Source: Quercus robur (Eukaryota; Streptophyta; Magnoliopsida; Fagales; Fagaceae). From it: a stretch of 64,000 nt of DNA. The position numbers and the translations under genes are program-made. The notes under the pieces are model-generated. The model worked only from the letters and a program-made list of their open reading frames with translations, searched no databases and was not told the origin of the DNA. Below, in pieces: positions 33,841 to 47,590 of this stretch. Location of the stretch: contig NC_065536.1 in NCBI RefSeq assembly GCF_932294415.1, forward strand, positions 8,864,474-8,928,473, written 5' to 3'. How positions within the stretch are numbered: the first letter of the stretch is position 1; each line of letters opens with the position of its first letter.

Positions 33841-36827
33841 TAAATAATCTTATTAATTTGAAATTTGGAAATGGTCCACATTTAAGGACTCAACCCTAGA
33901 AGGCTAGAACTATAGTCAGTCTGGTATTGCATTTGCCCTCCAAAAGCTTTTGCAAACCAAAATTTCCACAACTCAGTTTGAAATCCTTCAAAGATTACAG
34001 ATCTCTTACACATGTAAACGCAACGCTGGTCAAATAATAATCATCCTAACATACAATGTGTCCTTTTTGGTTCACATTATTTGATGGACCTTTATTCCTT
34101 ACCATTCATAAAGTCACCATCTTACACATATAATAATAACCCACTTTTCTCATTATCACTGTGACTGGTTGAAAAAAGTGAAACAAGATATTACCTTAAG
34201 GATCTTTCAAATCTTTTACAAAAGAAGAAAGAGATACCTCAACAGATGAAAAAGGTTAATCATAGAGGGGCCCTTGTCCCTTGCATAAAATTGTCTATGT
34301 CAAGGTGGACCACACCATGGGTTAAAATTATAATAATTTGGTGAATGTTAGGGTGCCAAGGACCCCATCAGTACAATCAAAACCAAAATTTACCTAGAAA
34401 TTTTGAACTCTGATTCCATTAGATTATTGGGAAGTCTGAAACACGATCTACAGGGAACTCATGGCTCTGCAACTAGGCAATTGTTTTTGAATTAGACAAT
34501 CATACACCTCACGTGGATGACTTAAATATGTCACAAATTTCAATTGGACAGCAAAAAAAGATTCTACCTTAACCAGTTGGCTTATGATAAATGCTATGCT
34601 CTTGGTAGGTGGATTGAGCATCCATAGACTTAGGTTGGTGGACAATGGTGATGGAGAGACACTTATAAAGTTTATTTTTCACCTTATTATTTTATTAATA
34701 CAACTGGTGATGTCCAACTCAGCTTTATTTTCTTGCTTCTTTCCTTGAGTTTCTAAAATGGTTATGTATGATCTTTTTTAGTTTCAATTGAACTGTATTT
34801 GTCTCACCTACAATGTGAGATTCACAACACATTAGTATTAGATACCCTTCATTGCGTTTGTACCAATCAAAATTAGAAGGCTGTATCTACTTACAATTGG
34901 CAATTCATAGTCAAAATATATCTTTCTCCATTAAGTGAATTTCTGGATCTAACTTCAAAATAGAGGTGAACATCACCAAACCAAATGATCATAGGCATTC
35001 ATAGTCAAAAAGTTAAAACACAAATAATTGTCATATTCTTCCTCATTATTGCAATTGCTTTGTTTTTCATGAAGAAGCGAATTCCTTCACTCAAGCACGC
35101 TTGGCTTTGCTCTTAAGCTTTGCACTTAAGCTCAATTGCCTTAAAATTTTGAAAGATGATGCTAATTAGTAGAATAATATGATCGTTTGCTTGATCTATC
35201 ATTATGAATGATTTATAATCAAGACAACAGGAGCTCTTAATTACCATCAAAGACATGAAAGTAACATACAAGATCAAGTTCTACACTAACTAAAGCATTA
35301 GAGTAGAGCATGAAATACCGAACACATGATACAAAAGAATGAAAAAAAAATAAAAATAAAAAAGAGATGCAACAAATTATGCCACTTAAGAAAATTTATT
35401 CACAAAAACAGTGCTCTCAAGAATTAAATTAATGCATAAACAAAATATTCAAGAGCTAATTGCTAATTGTTTAAAAACCCCTAAATTTTAAGTGGCAAAC
35501 ATGTACCCCTTCTTTATCCCCTTTAACCCTTTTACCCTGTATCTTTGCCAAAGATTTCATATTCAAAAGATTTCAAATTTGCTGGCACAGTACCATTATG
35601 AATCATAATTTTGTACTACAAAATAGAGACCAATAGTATTCTAAATTATCTGGTTTGGTATCAAGTACTTTTGAAATAGCCTTCTATATTCTTTAAATAC
35701 ACATTTTTTATGTCATTACAACTCATGGATTCTCTACTTTTCTCTGTGAGTAGTACTTTTCCTGTTACTTTATTTTCTTCATTTCTTTCCTACTCTTTTC
35801 TATGTTACACCTTTTTCTTCACTGAGGAAATAGTAAAAAGGAAGCCAGCAATCAAATTTGAAAAAAAAAAAAAAAGAGGGCTCCCAGACTAACAAAATCC
35901 CACCAAACACAAGTCCCAATAGAATTCAAAATTTAGACCTAAATCATAATCATAAAAATAAAAATAACAGAAGCCACAGGAAGAGTAACAACCAAGAAGC
36001 AAGAAGACAATATTTTCAACAAATAATAGGTGAAAGGAAAGGGAAAACAAGTTAACAAAAATTGTTTGGTGTTTGGTACATGTGTTTAAAAATATGTATG
36101 GAAATATGTGCGTGAAAATGTGTATGAAAATGTTAGTTTCAATGGAGCACCAAACACCCCCTTCTTTTCTTAAAGGACATTAAATTATGCCACATCAATA
36201 CACACCAAATTCCTGAATAAACAGTAACTTCCTTTCTTTTTCTGCTAAGTATACTATTCAAAAATAGTAAATAAATATCATGAACCCTTTTATAGAAAAT
36301 AGTAATGTCGGTGAGTATAAACAATCCCAACAAACCAACTCAAATATTAACCAGAAACAAATATACAAAAAATCCAAATTATTCCAAAGAGCCAACGCAT
36401 GACAAACAAATTAAACCACAAACCAAAATAAGTACAAATTACACTAAAATCACAAAGCCCAACATTTCAAAAACAATTACAGATAAAGCCTAAAGCACAG
36501 ATCTTTCATCCAAAATAACCAAATAAACAGAGGAAAAAAACAAAACCCATTAACCATAACACAAAAGCATGGACAAAACAAAAATAAAAATAAAAGTCTA
36601 GATAGATCTTATGAGAAAGACTTGTACAGAGACATATTCCAAATATAATTATAACAACAATATTTCCATCAACAATAACAACATATGTCAATAGCAACAA
36701 CAACAATAATAATGATCCATCACTACCAATCCCAATCTCTTTCGTTTTCTTCATGTATAACAATTAATCAAACCCCATCTTAAAAACAAAAATAAAAATA
36801 TAAAACCAAAAAAACAAATTAAACAAA
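33841..36827. other. Intergenic DNA and 3' flank of the RALF gene
   Basis: No convincing coding exon was found. A fragment of the TTTGGTGTTTGGTAC type near 36060-36160 looks like a MITE remnant. Short A-rich and CAA/TAA repeats lie at 36650-36715. The right end is the 3' flank of the RALF gene. Confidence 0.5.
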
Positions 36828-37223
36828 TTAACCCCTGCACCTTGTAATGGCGCTGCAGCCACGGCTGTAAGGGTTGGACTGAGCGCCAGCTTGGCAGTTG
36901 TAGTAGGAGGACCCACGCTTAGAGCAAGGCACAGTGTTCCTCTGAAGCGCACCGTAGCTGATGTAGCCGCTGGTGGCTAGAATGCGCCGGCTGATCTCAG
37001 AGTCCAGGTCAAACTCTTCCTCACCTAACCCACCAGCATTCATGCACTCAGCTATGGTGCCCTTGCAAGCTGATCTTGTTGTTGCTGTGGGTATCCAACC
37101 CAAGTGGGACCCATCACCTGCATGGACGGTTGATGATGATGATGATGAGCTGAGGATCAAGATCATGACCACAGCACAGATCCCAAGTATGGTTGATGAT
37201 GAGGAATAGAAAAAGCTAGCCAT
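36828..37223 (-). CDS. RALF: RALF peptide hormone precursor (RALF1/22/23/33-like group)
   Basis: A single intronless ORF of 131 residues. Rapid alkalinization factors are secreted peptides sensed by receptor kinases of the FERONIA family and control apoplastic pH, growth and immunity. A hydrophobic signal peptide spans about residues 8-35. The propeptide contains CKGTIAEC (53-60) and the acidic EEEFDLDSEI stretch. The site-1-protease site RRIL is at 79-82, giving a mature peptide of about 49 residues starting at Ala83. The receptor-binding YISY motif is at 87-90, and four cysteines at 100, 110, 123 and 129 form the usual two disulfides; NPYSRGCSAITRC is fully typical. Length and layout match long-form RALF members. 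No defect seen. Confidence 0.96.
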   Translation of the reverse strand: MASFFYSSSSTILGICAVVMILILSSSSSSSTVHAGDGSHLGWIPTATTRSACKGTIAECMNAGGLGEEEFDLDSEISRRILATSGYISYGALQRNTVPCSKRGSSYYNCQAGAQSNPYSRGCSAITRCRG

Positions 37224-37427
37224 TGTTTTTGATGAACAAGAACAAAGGATAAAGCTTCTCTCTTCTTCTTTTTTCTTTGTTGGGTTTTTGGGTTTTTCTT
37301 GGACTGGTTGCTTTCTTTCTCTCTTTCTTGTGGTTGTGTGTTATTCTGTGGCTATTTCTTTTGTTGTTTTCTTCTCAAAGACAGAGGTAAGAAGATACTA
37401 CAGGTAGCTTGTGAAGTTAAAGGGACT

Positions 37428-37461
37428 TATAACTGGCATCGAGTGAACTAATGGGATTGGT
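37428..37461 (-). promoter_or_regulatory. Possible RALF promoter elements
   Basis: On the minus strand, ACCAATC (CCAAT-type, complement at 37455-37461) is followed by a TTATAAGT TATA-like box near 37428-37437, about 205 bp upstream of the ATG. Placement is by eye. Confidence 0.3.
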
Positions 37462-39889
37462 TTTAGCTGTTATTTACAGTTATGCCATTTGATTGTTGGG
37501 AAAACAAATAAAAGAAACCCTAAAGTCTAAAGAGCTTAATAAATTATTAAATCTTATAATTTTAAAAGTAATGAATTAAATAAGTTTATTTTTCTACCCA
37601 AAAAAAAGAAGAAGTTTTATTTATGTGTAATTGCATTATATGTTTAGCAATTTAATTATATAGGCTTAGGGTTGCTTTGTTACATTTTTAGACCTTAGGG
37701 TTTAATTTGTTATTGTTAGATTGTTTAGACATTGTTTGATTGATTTAAACCAAATTGATCATATTCAATTAATTAATCAATTATGATTTTTTGGATTCGG
37801 AATCATCTAAACAATACACATAACTAATATTGTAATAATGAGTAGTAGAAAAATAAATAAAACAATGACATAATTACAAAAGAAAACCCTCTAAGAATGC
37901 TTTCCTTCAATGGAAGGATCTACTAATGAAATTGAAGTTTACGAATAGAATTACTTAATCCTAATTCGTTGTCTCTAGTAAAACTTACTATTGTAACCCC
38001 AAGAAACTTCAACTCGATTGAACTTTTTCATAGTGGATTTTTTTTTTCACACAAACACTCCAATCTGTGACTTCAAATATCAACTTGAAGGTTCTCATAA
38101 CAACAACTTGTTTGTGTGTAAGTTGTAGTAGTTTTCAACTTATCACCAAACTTAAAATCTTTAGTGTATTTGGTGACAAAGAGATTCACTTGGAATATAA
38201 CCCTAGGTGCATATCATAAACATCAAACTTTCTCCTCAATCTCTTTTAAGGTTAACTTAAGTGGTCCTTAAATATGTTGAATGTGTAGGGCACAATTCAC
38301 ATATACTAAGGCCTAAGTTGATCACATGCTTGAATTTAGAATTTCGTAATCCTGAGGTTTGATCGGTCAAGTAGTGTTAAGCATGCAAGCGAGCTTAAGT
38401 GAAACTCAATTGGTCAATTGTATTCAAGCTAACAACAATTGCAGTTTTCTTAAGCAGTTTTTGAAGCAATTTTTTGATCTTGATCTTTAGATGCAACTGT
38501 TAGACGCATAAGAATTACATATTTACTTAAGAAACAAGTACAATTGGACAATATTTTGACATGATTTACCAACGCTAACAACACTTGACCCTAACAGTTA
38601 CTCTTCAAACTATAAATTTGCTATGCCTCTATGCATGATTTAAAATATCATTTTCACAATGGTTGATATGAGTGTGTTTAGTTAGCTTATATTTAGATAC
38701 TTTATTATTTGCTTAAATTAATTTACAAGTTGCCAAATATAAGCTAGTTAAACACATATAATAAAAGTGATATCAATAATATGTTTATCTAAAAATGATG
38801 TTACTTCAATAATAATATATCACCTTACAAAATGGTATGAAAATGTCAAGCAACTATTTTATACCCTTTTACACTGCTCAATGTGAAAAATGTGAGCTTG
38901 AAAAAACAGTCATTTAGGTAAATTTGTAGCCAAATTTGAAAATGATTGAATTTAAAATATGCAGTAGTGGAAGAATTATATTGACATAGTATGATGAGTG
39001 ATGACTACTTCTTGGTCTTTATCTTCTAGAATTTGACCTTTTCACTTTAGTAAGTATTATTGGGAATGATTAATTTAAGCACTAGTGGTTTTCTTTGGGT
39101 GGAAAAATTGTGCCATATAGTTGGTAAAGTGGATAGTGGTAGTAGAACAAGTAGTTGTCAAAAGGATACCAAATTTCAGCAATGATGTTGAAAGATGATC
39201 CAACATTGCATCTGGTTAATATTCGTCTTCGACAAAATTATTAAAAAGAGTGACAAATTAGCAATCTAATTAATAAAATAGTTACAAATACCAAATAACT
39301 AGTAAGTTAGAATAGGAGGGCCTCCAAGAGAAAAGGCTAATTAAGGCATATGCTAGTATAAAATAAGGTTTAGCATAGGCATACTAATATATATTTTCTC
39401 AAAATTCCTGTTGTTAAGTGGTACTTTTTGCTTTACCATGAAAAAATGATAGGTTTGAACACTCACACCTTCTAACTTGTAAGCACACAAAAAAGGGGTT
39501 TTCTTTTATTGTTTTCTTCAGAGACTCAAAAAATAAAGAGTTGAAAATTGAATGTTGGAAGAGAAGTTACTATGGACATAGATATAAAAATATTATTACT
39601 GTATTTGTGACTCTAAGATGTAAATAAAAGATACACACTAATAAAATTATATGAGCAATTTATTATTTCATGCATTGACATTTTCCACACAATATAAAAA
39701 TACCCAATTTCTTTTGGACCTAAACTAAAGACAATTTGTGTGTGACATGTGAATGATTTTCTAATAAGATTAGGTAAATACCATAAAAAAATTCTATGAA
39801 TTGAAATTTTCAAACCTTTCACATAATGTGAATGGCAACATTGTAGTTAAATTGAAAACCATATGCATTCTCATAATTGGACCTAGGCT

Positions 39890-39924
<35 letters not shown>

Positions 39925-40259
39925 GACTGGTTGTCTCTTTCTTAAACATTAGGTGTGAAAAGAGAAAAGGATAGTCAGAGAGAGAAAATAATTTTTAAAA
40001 AAAAAAGAAAGAAAAAGAAGAAGGAAGAGACGGCATCTAGGGTTTAGCCCTATTCTCAAGTCCCAAGTCCGTCCAAGAATCTCTTAACCGAAACACGTTC
40101 TCTTTTCTCCTTACGTGGCCTAATAATCTATATCCTTTAATTCTGTTAACGTTAATTAATGCGCCATAACCATTTGTTGATGACCTTTATTTATACTTTT
40201 GTACTTTCTCATTTTTAAAGGTATAAGGTTTTGAATAGTAGGGCGTTCCGCATTCAATA
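37462..40259. other. Intergenic DNA upstream of RALF
   Basis: AT-rich sequence with no clear gene. The stretch about 37710-38640 has the feel of an old LTR-type repeat but I could not define ends. An AT microsatellite lies at about 39893-39921. Confidence 0.45.
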
Positions 40260-40268
40260 TTAATATTA

Positions 40269-40666
40269 GGACAAAATTTAATTACAAAATTAGTTGTAAC
40301 ATAAGATTACAATTTTACTCGATAAAATAAACATTACTATATATTTTGAAAATCTAATCGTTGAATTACATGTTTTTTACACTTTTAATACATATGTCAA
40401 ATTTTGTGTTAATCAGATATTATTTACTATATGATCTATAAGTTTATATTTTATGCATAATTTTAAACTACAAAAACTAACAATTAAAACAATTTATTGA
40501 TGGCATAATTATTGATCTTTAATTTTCTTGAAATTTTGCAAGTATTGAGGATATAAGAAAAAGATGTAATTTAATGGTAGAATTCTCAAAACTCACATCT
40601 AATAAAAAGATATTAAGTAAGGTTGTAATTTTAGGTTACAACCAATTTTGTAACTAAACTTTGTAC
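40269..40666. mobile_element. MULE-type MITE with perfect 9-bp target duplication
   Basis: The 398-bp element starts GGACAAAATTTAATTACAAA and ends TTTTGTAACTAAACTTTGTAC; the ends are inverted repeats of 32 bp with about four mismatches. It is flanked by TTAATATTA at 40260-40268 and 40667-40675. It has no coding capacity. Confidence 0.9.
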
Positions 40667-40675
40667 TTAATATTA

Positions 40676-42319
40676 TTCCCTTTTTTTATAAATAAACTAC
40701 AGTATGTTTTTTTATAATTCATTATTATTATTTGCTTACAACAAGTTTAACTTAGGGAGGTAGAATTTGAGATTCCAATTATTTCTTTATAGAAGGACCA
40801 AACAATAAATTGAGTTATAAGATTTTTTTACTAAAATTATTATTTTTAAAAGAAATAGAGTGAAGAAAGATATTAAAATTGGATATTTGAAATATAATAC
40901 CATAATAAATTATTAAATAGTCCTAAAATTTAAATAATTGTTTTAATAATGACTATGCAAATAATGCCAACCACAGATATCATATGGATGATTTTTGTTT
41001 TTGTTTTCTTGAGTTTGACAACTCATAAGCTAAAGCCATAAAAGAATGTTGATTAAGATAAGTCATTGAAAAGTAAGAAGAGTGACATGTTTGATGATTT
41101 TTTTTCCTCTATAAGTCTTAATTGAATATGCATTATTCCATTACAAGAGTCTTTTAATTCAACTAATACTTTTTTATGTTTTTAGTGAAAGTTGTAGTCT
41201 TTAGCTGCCACAACAAAGTTTGTAGCCAAATTTTGTTTTTACTACAAACATGCATAATTCATGTAATATTTTATCTTCTAATTAACATTGAAAACTGTAT
41301 AAAATCTAGTACTTTAATGGGTACTTGTTTTTCTAACAAAAATGTTTATAGTTAAAATTTTCCTATTTTTCACTATAAAAATTGAATATATAAAAAAGAA
41401 AAAAAATTGTCGTTTGGGTTCTTCAAACATATTCTCCATGCACGAGACTTTTATCTAAATAAAGTTAGTACTTGAGGAGCAAATCAAATGAACAACGGCT
41501 AGATAAAATTTTATTTAACGGCGTGAATGTAATGTGGACGACCGTCGCCGTTAAAACATGTGGGACCAATCACAGATCGCTAGGGCGGTGTTTGCGCGTC
41601 CCAAAACCTACCCTCCCTTCAATCCAGCTGTCTCTGACTATCTTTTAACAATTCTTTTTTCTTATAAAAATATTTACTTTACTTACTCTATTTGTAAAAA
41701 TTAATATAAAGGAAAAAAGAGTTTCTCTTTTCTCGTGAATCTTCTCTCATCATTTTTTCCATTTTATAAAATTCTTAAAATCACAAAATTAAATTGAGAA
41801 TGGTACGGTATTCTTTATTTTCAATTTATTTTGTTGAACTTATTTTTTTGGTCGAGGATATTTTGGCTTCTAGTTCTAGATATGGCCACCCATTCCTTTT
41901 ATGAGATGTTTAAGGGAATTTAATTTATGCCTATTATTAACAAGCTATGAACAACACATAACATTCTTTGGGCTCGTGATCGATGATTGCAACTTGCAAT
42001 TTTTTTTTTTTTTTTTCTAAATTGGTTGGAGCAACTTGCAAATGTTTGGTGTAAAAGGCTAAAGTCAAGAGAAATTTCACACTTGCCTAACTAGTACGAT
42101 TGTGATTTGTGCATATTCAATTGGTATCAATTGGAGTTTTGTACAAAAATGGTGTTACTTCAATTGTAACTTACCATTTAATAAATTGTGAAAATAGTTT
42201 TTTCTTTAGCATTGCTTGAATGTGGTGCATGAAAATGGAAATTTTATATAGCATAACTATTTTCATAAAAAAAGAACATTGCTAACTTGTCTTCAGTGAT
42301 TATCTTAAACTTCTCTAAC
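40676..42319. other. Intergenic DNA with a short GC-richer patch
   Basis: Mostly AT-rich. A patch at about 41516-41635 is much richer in G and C (CGACCGTCGCCGTT, CACAGATCGCTAGGGCGG) and contains CCAAT, followed by AT-rich DNA with TATAAAAATA at about 41665. It could be a promoter remnant, but no ORF follows. Confidence 0.35.
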
Positions 42320-42531
42320 TTTAAGCATGCGTTTGCGTAGAAATTAATCTGCGTTTTGCGTTTTGGAGCCCGGGTCCCACGACATTGTTCATGGACCAAC
42401 CACCTAGGGAAAAATGTAGCAATAAGTGTTATACAGTGTTTTCAACTTTAAAAATTATTTTGCTACAGTGTTTTTAGCAATAAGTTTTCAGTTTTCATCA
42501 AAATAAACAGTATCCAAATAGGCCCTAAGTG
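42320..42531. mobile_element. Short hAT-type MITE
   Basis: Left end TAAGCATGCGTTTGCG, right end ATCCAAATAGGCCCTAA; interior has GCGTTTTGCGTTTTGGAGCC, GGGTCCCAC, and TTTTGCTACAGTGTTTTTAG. This combination is typical of an abundant plant MITE type. About 210 bp. Confidence 0.6.
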
Positions 42532-42628
42532 ATAATTGAAGTATTACAAATTTTACTAGGTTAATTTTACTATTTTTTCATAAAAAATACAAGACATAAA
42601 AATAATTAAGATTTTGTTGTTGTTGATA

Positions 42629-44098
42629 TGAATCACAATAATTAATCATCATCACAAAAATTAGGTATAATTACTTAAGTATTGTATAAGTTTGCCAATT
42701 AAATTTAATCATGTGGCAACATTGATCAATGCACTACCTCGACAATTTTATTTAGACTTGTGATTATTAACCAATATATATATAGTTGTTTTGATTGGAG
42801 AACCTCTAACATAATGCCCAAAGAGTGATGACAAAGTTTTGTCATAATTGTTTGTTTGTGTTTTTTAGTGGAGTTGTGGTGTACTTTTGTGTTAGAATTT
42901 CTTTTCCTCTCTCTTATGTGTGTGTGTGTGTTAGAATCCCTTTTTAAATTTCTACGGCTTAAAAGTTGGGGTTGAACTTTATAGATAGAGCATTCTCATC
43001 CTTTCTTTTAAAATAAAATGAAATGCAAAATACATAAGGATTTACAACAAAATGAGCTTTACATCCAATCCTGCATTCCTATAATGATTTCAAACATTGC
43101 TATAGTATGCATTTTTTCTTTTCTTTTTTTTTTATTCTTTCTCTTTCGCCCAGTCTCTCTCTTAAACGTGCGTTATCATTTTTTATTCTCTCTGTCACTC
43201 TCAAACACACGACTTGTGTTAGGTATAAAATATTATATTATTTTAATGTGATGTATTATAAAATTAAGAATAAGATGTATGATGTGTTGTAAAAATGGTT
43301 ATGTAAAATAAATAAAGTAGATATTTTGTGAGACATAATGAATTTTTTTGCATAAGCGAATCTAAATGCACTTATGAGGTTTATCTATTTCTTTTCTTCC
43401 TCAATCTTTATCTATTTCTTTTCTTTTCTTTTTTTCCTTTTCTTCCTCAATCTACTTAGACAACATTTGGAAAGAAAAAGAAAAACATATCAGATTGTTA
43501 CAGAGTACGGATTCATTAGATGCATGAATCATGCACATAAATAGGAAAAAGAAAAAACAATTGCGTGCCATCCCAACCTGGTATACTTTTTTCTTCTCTT
43601 AAATGAAGTTTTCTCTGGTTATAAAAAGAAGAGAAGAAGAATATATATCATTGATAATATGGATCAAAGGGGAATATAAACCTAAAACTATATTTTATTT
43701 ACATCAACTCTTTCAGAATAAGAAAGAAAAAGTGCTCAAATAATTATTGGCCTAGCTAGGTGAGGGTCGTTTTATTTTTCTTTTCCTCCTTTCCTAGGGG
43801 GTAGGGCGGCATCGTTGAACCAATACACACCTACTGTAAAGAATCAATCAAGTTTGGATAATATATAAATGAAACAAATGCCACTCTTCCAAGACATCCT
43901 GGCATGTAAGCAATGTTGAGGGATCATGCTAACCACGAATGTGAAAGAGTCAAGAATATATTAGATCCTATCAGAAAGAGAGAGAGATTGCACAGAAAAT
44001 CCTGACTGTCTAGGGCATCAACGAGATGACAGGTCCTACTTGTAGATTTTCTCCACTTTAGAATCAACAAAATTCAATGATCAAACTTATTTAATGGC

Positions 44099-44140
<42 letters not shown>

Positions 44141-44456
44141 TTTAACCCCATTTCCAGGGAAAAAAGAAGAAGTAATTATCAATATTTTCAGGATTAACTG
44201 TTCAAATGTAATTTGAGGTTGAAGCTTATGAGCGTGAGTTCTTCCCCTAGCCAATATGGCCCTTAAAATAATCCACCTTTTAAAGGGCTAAACTATAGTT
44301 TAATAAAAAGCAATTTGAGTGTTTCATGTACATATGGATTTGCAACCATCATGAGTTTAAAGGAAAATACTAAAAGGTAATTAAAATTGATAATTATTCC
44401 TAGTAATTTCTGTTATACCTTTAACCTTTATACGTGTTAAAACTGTCATGATTCAT
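42629..44456. repeat. First unit of a large tandem duplication
   Basis: The 1.8-kb unit starts GAATCACAATAATTAATCAT and ends near the phrase CCTTTATACGTGTTAAAACT. The whole order of motifs recurs in 44457-47590, including AATCATGTGGCAACATTGAT, TTGATTGGAGAACCT, AGGTCCTACTTGTAGATTTT and ATATGGCCCTTAAAATAATC. Confidence 0.88.
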
Positions 44457-46636
44457 ATGAATCACAATCATTAATCATCATCACAAAACTTAGGCATAGT
44501 TACTTAGATATTGTATAGATTTTTCAATTAAATTTAATCATGTGGCAACATTGATCAATGCACTACCTCGACAATTATATTTAGGCGTGTGATTATCAAG
44601 CAATATAGCTACATAGTTGGTTTTGATTGGAGAACCTATGGTATAATGCCCAAGGAGTGATGACAATGTTTTGTCATAATTGTTTGTTAGCATTTTTTTT
44701 TTTTTAACTTCTATATCATATAGTATGAAATTTCTAGGGCTTAAAAGTTGGGGTTGAACCTTATAGATAGAGCACTCTCATCTGGTCCTTTAAAACCAAA
44801 TGAAATGCAAAATACATAAGGATTTTCATTAAAAAAAAAAACAACAAAATGAGCTTTACATCTAGTCCTGCATTCCTATAACAATTTTAAACATTGCTAC
44901 AGTATGCATTTTTTCTTTTTCTTTTTTTTATTTTTTCTCTTTCACCCAGACACTCTCTCTCAAACGCGCATTATCATTTTTTTTTATTTTCTCCGTCACT
45001 CTCAAACACACGACCTGTGTTAGGTATAAAATATTATATTATTTTAATGTGGTGTATTATAAAATAAATAATGAGATGTATGATGTGTTGTAAGAGTGGT
45101 TATGTAAAATAAATGAAGTAGCTATTTGGTGAGACAAAATGCTTCTCCCCCCCCCCCCCCCCCAATAAGTGGATGATTTTGATTGGAGAACCTATGGTGT
45201 AATGCCCAAGGAGTGATGACAATGTTTTGTCATAATTGTTTATTAGCATTTTTTTAACTTCTATATCATTTAGTATGAAATTTCTAGGGCTTGAAAGTTG
45301 GGGTTGAACCTTATAGATAGAGCACTCTCATTTGGTCCTTTAAAACCAAATGAAATGCAAAATACATAAGGATTTTCATTAAAAAACACACACACAACAA
45401 CAACAACAAAATGAGCTTTACATCAGACTTGCATTCCTATAACAATTTTAAACATTGCTACAATATGAATTTTTTCTTTTTCTTTTTTAATTCTTTCTCT
45501 TTCACCCAGTCTCTCTCTCAAACGCGCATTATCCTCTTTTTATTTTCACTGTCACCCTCAAACACACGATTTGTGTTAGGTATAAAATATTATATTATTT
45601 GAATGTGGTGTATTATAAAATAAAGAATGAGATGTATGATGTGTTGTAAGAGTCATTATCTATATATATATTAATAGGCAAAATTTAGAGAAAATTTAAT
45701 TAGATTCTACAATTGAAGTCCAAGGAGTGATGACAATGTTTTCTCATAATTGTTTGTTAGCATTTTTTTTTTTAACTTCTATATCATTTAGTATGAAATT
45801 TCTAGGGCTTGAAAGTTGGGGTTGAACCTTATAGATAGAGCACTCTCATCCGGTCCTTTAAAACCAAATGAAATGCAAAATACATAAGGACTTTCATTAA
45901 AAAAACAAAAAAAAAAAACAAAAAAACAACAACAACAACAACAAAATGAACTTTACATCCAATCCTGTATTCCTATAACAATTTTAGACATTGCTACAGT
46001 ATGCATTTTTTCTTTTTCTTTTTTTATTCTTTCTCTTTCGCCCAGTCTCTCTCTCAAACGCGCATTATCCTTTTTTTATTTTCTCCATCACCCTCAAACA
46101 CACGACCTGTGTTAGGTATAAAATATTATATTATTTTAATGTGGTGTATTATAATATATATATATATATATATATATTAATAGGCAAAATTTAGAGAAAA
46201 TTTAATTAGATTCAACAATTAAAGTCCAATTTTGCGTCATGTATTCTAAATTATTTATTTTTAGAGAGAATTTTATTTCTTAATTTTGGAGTCAAATGTG
46301 ATACCACATCATAAATATCCATCCAAGTGACTTATTACATGCAAAAACGAAAGATTTTAGAATAAATGAATAGAAAAAAGTTTTAAAAATAGACAATTTA
46401 CATTTTCTATTTAATAATATTCTTACAAGACTTTTTAAAGAGTTAAAAAAAAATATAAGAATGACTATCAATAATATTTAAATTATATATGTAAGAATTA
46501 TATTATACATCTTAATGTATATCTTTTAAGTATATTCATACATATGCATGAGGTTACAAGTTACTGTAAAATAAATAAAGTAGCTATTTGGTGAGACAAA
46601 ATGCTTTTTTTTTTTCATAAGTGGATGAGAATGCTC
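42988..46636. mobile_element. MITE family amplified within the duplicated block
   Basis: Each copy holds GAGCA.TCTCATC at its left (42988, then near 44770, 45320 and 45838). The best right end, GGATGAGAATGCTC at 46623-46636, is its exact inverted partner to GAGCATTCTCATCC at 42988-43001. Copies carry TAGGTATAAAATATTATATT internally. Copies are amplified as part of the larger tandem events; individual boundaries vary. Confidence 0.5.
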
Positions 46637-47590
46637 TTATGTGATCTTTATCTATTTATTTTCTTCCTCAATTTACCTAGACAAAACTTATAAAGAAAAG
46701 GAAAAACATATCAGATTGTTACAGAGTATTAGATGCATGAGTCGTGTACTTAAATCTGTCATCCCTTCCTGATGTATTTTTTTCCTTCTCTTCAATCAAA
46801 GTTTTATCTGTTTATAAAAAAGAAGAAGAATTTATGTGATTGACATAAATCAAAGGGGAATATAAACCTAAAACTATATTTAATTTGCATCAACTCCTTC
46901 AGAAGAAGAAAGAAAAAGTGCTCAATTAATTGTTGGCCTAGGTGAGGGTTTTAATTATTTTAGTTTTCCTCCTTTCCTTCTAGGTAGGGCGGGATCGTTA
47001 AACCAATACATGTACACCTACTCTTAAAGAATGAATCAAATTTGGATAATATATAAATGACTCGGTTCTCAGGCATCCTGGCATGTGATCATGCTAACCA
47101 CGAATGCGAAAGAGTCAAGAATTAGATTCTATCACAGAGAGAGAGAGAGAGCACAGAAAATCCTGATTGTCTAGGGTATCAACGAGATGATGACAGGTCC
47201 TACTTGTAGATTTTCTCCACTTTAGAATCAACAAAATTCAATGATCCAACTTGTTTAATGGCTAAAAGAAAAAACTCATTGTAACCTGATCATGGCCTGG
47301 GAAAAAAGTACTCATCAATATGTTCAGGATTGACTGATTAAATGTAATTTGGAGTTGAAGCTTATGATCATGAGGTCTTCCCCTTATCCAATATGGCCCT
47401 TAAAATAATCCACCTTTTAAAGGACTAAACTATAGTTTAATAAAAAGCAATTTGAGTGTTTCATGTATGGATTAATTTGCAACCATCATGAGTTTAAAGT
47501 AAAATACTAAAAGGTAAAATTGATAATTATTCCTAGTAATTTTTGTAATACCTTTAACCTTTATACGTGTTAAAACTATCATCATGATCC
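44457..47590. repeat. Second, longer unit of the duplication with an internal triplication
   Basis: It repeats the 42629-44456 unit but is 3.1 kb because a segment of about 510-550 bp, beginning GAGTGATGACAATGTTTTGT, is present three times (near 44659, 45211 and 45725). The last copy is followed by an AT-rich stretch (46150-46565). C and A homopolymers lie near 45147-45163 and 45900-45950. Confidence 0.85.

Noticed and set aside
36973..37209. 78-codon + ORF opposite RALF
   Set aside because: Antisense shadow of the RALF coding sequence.
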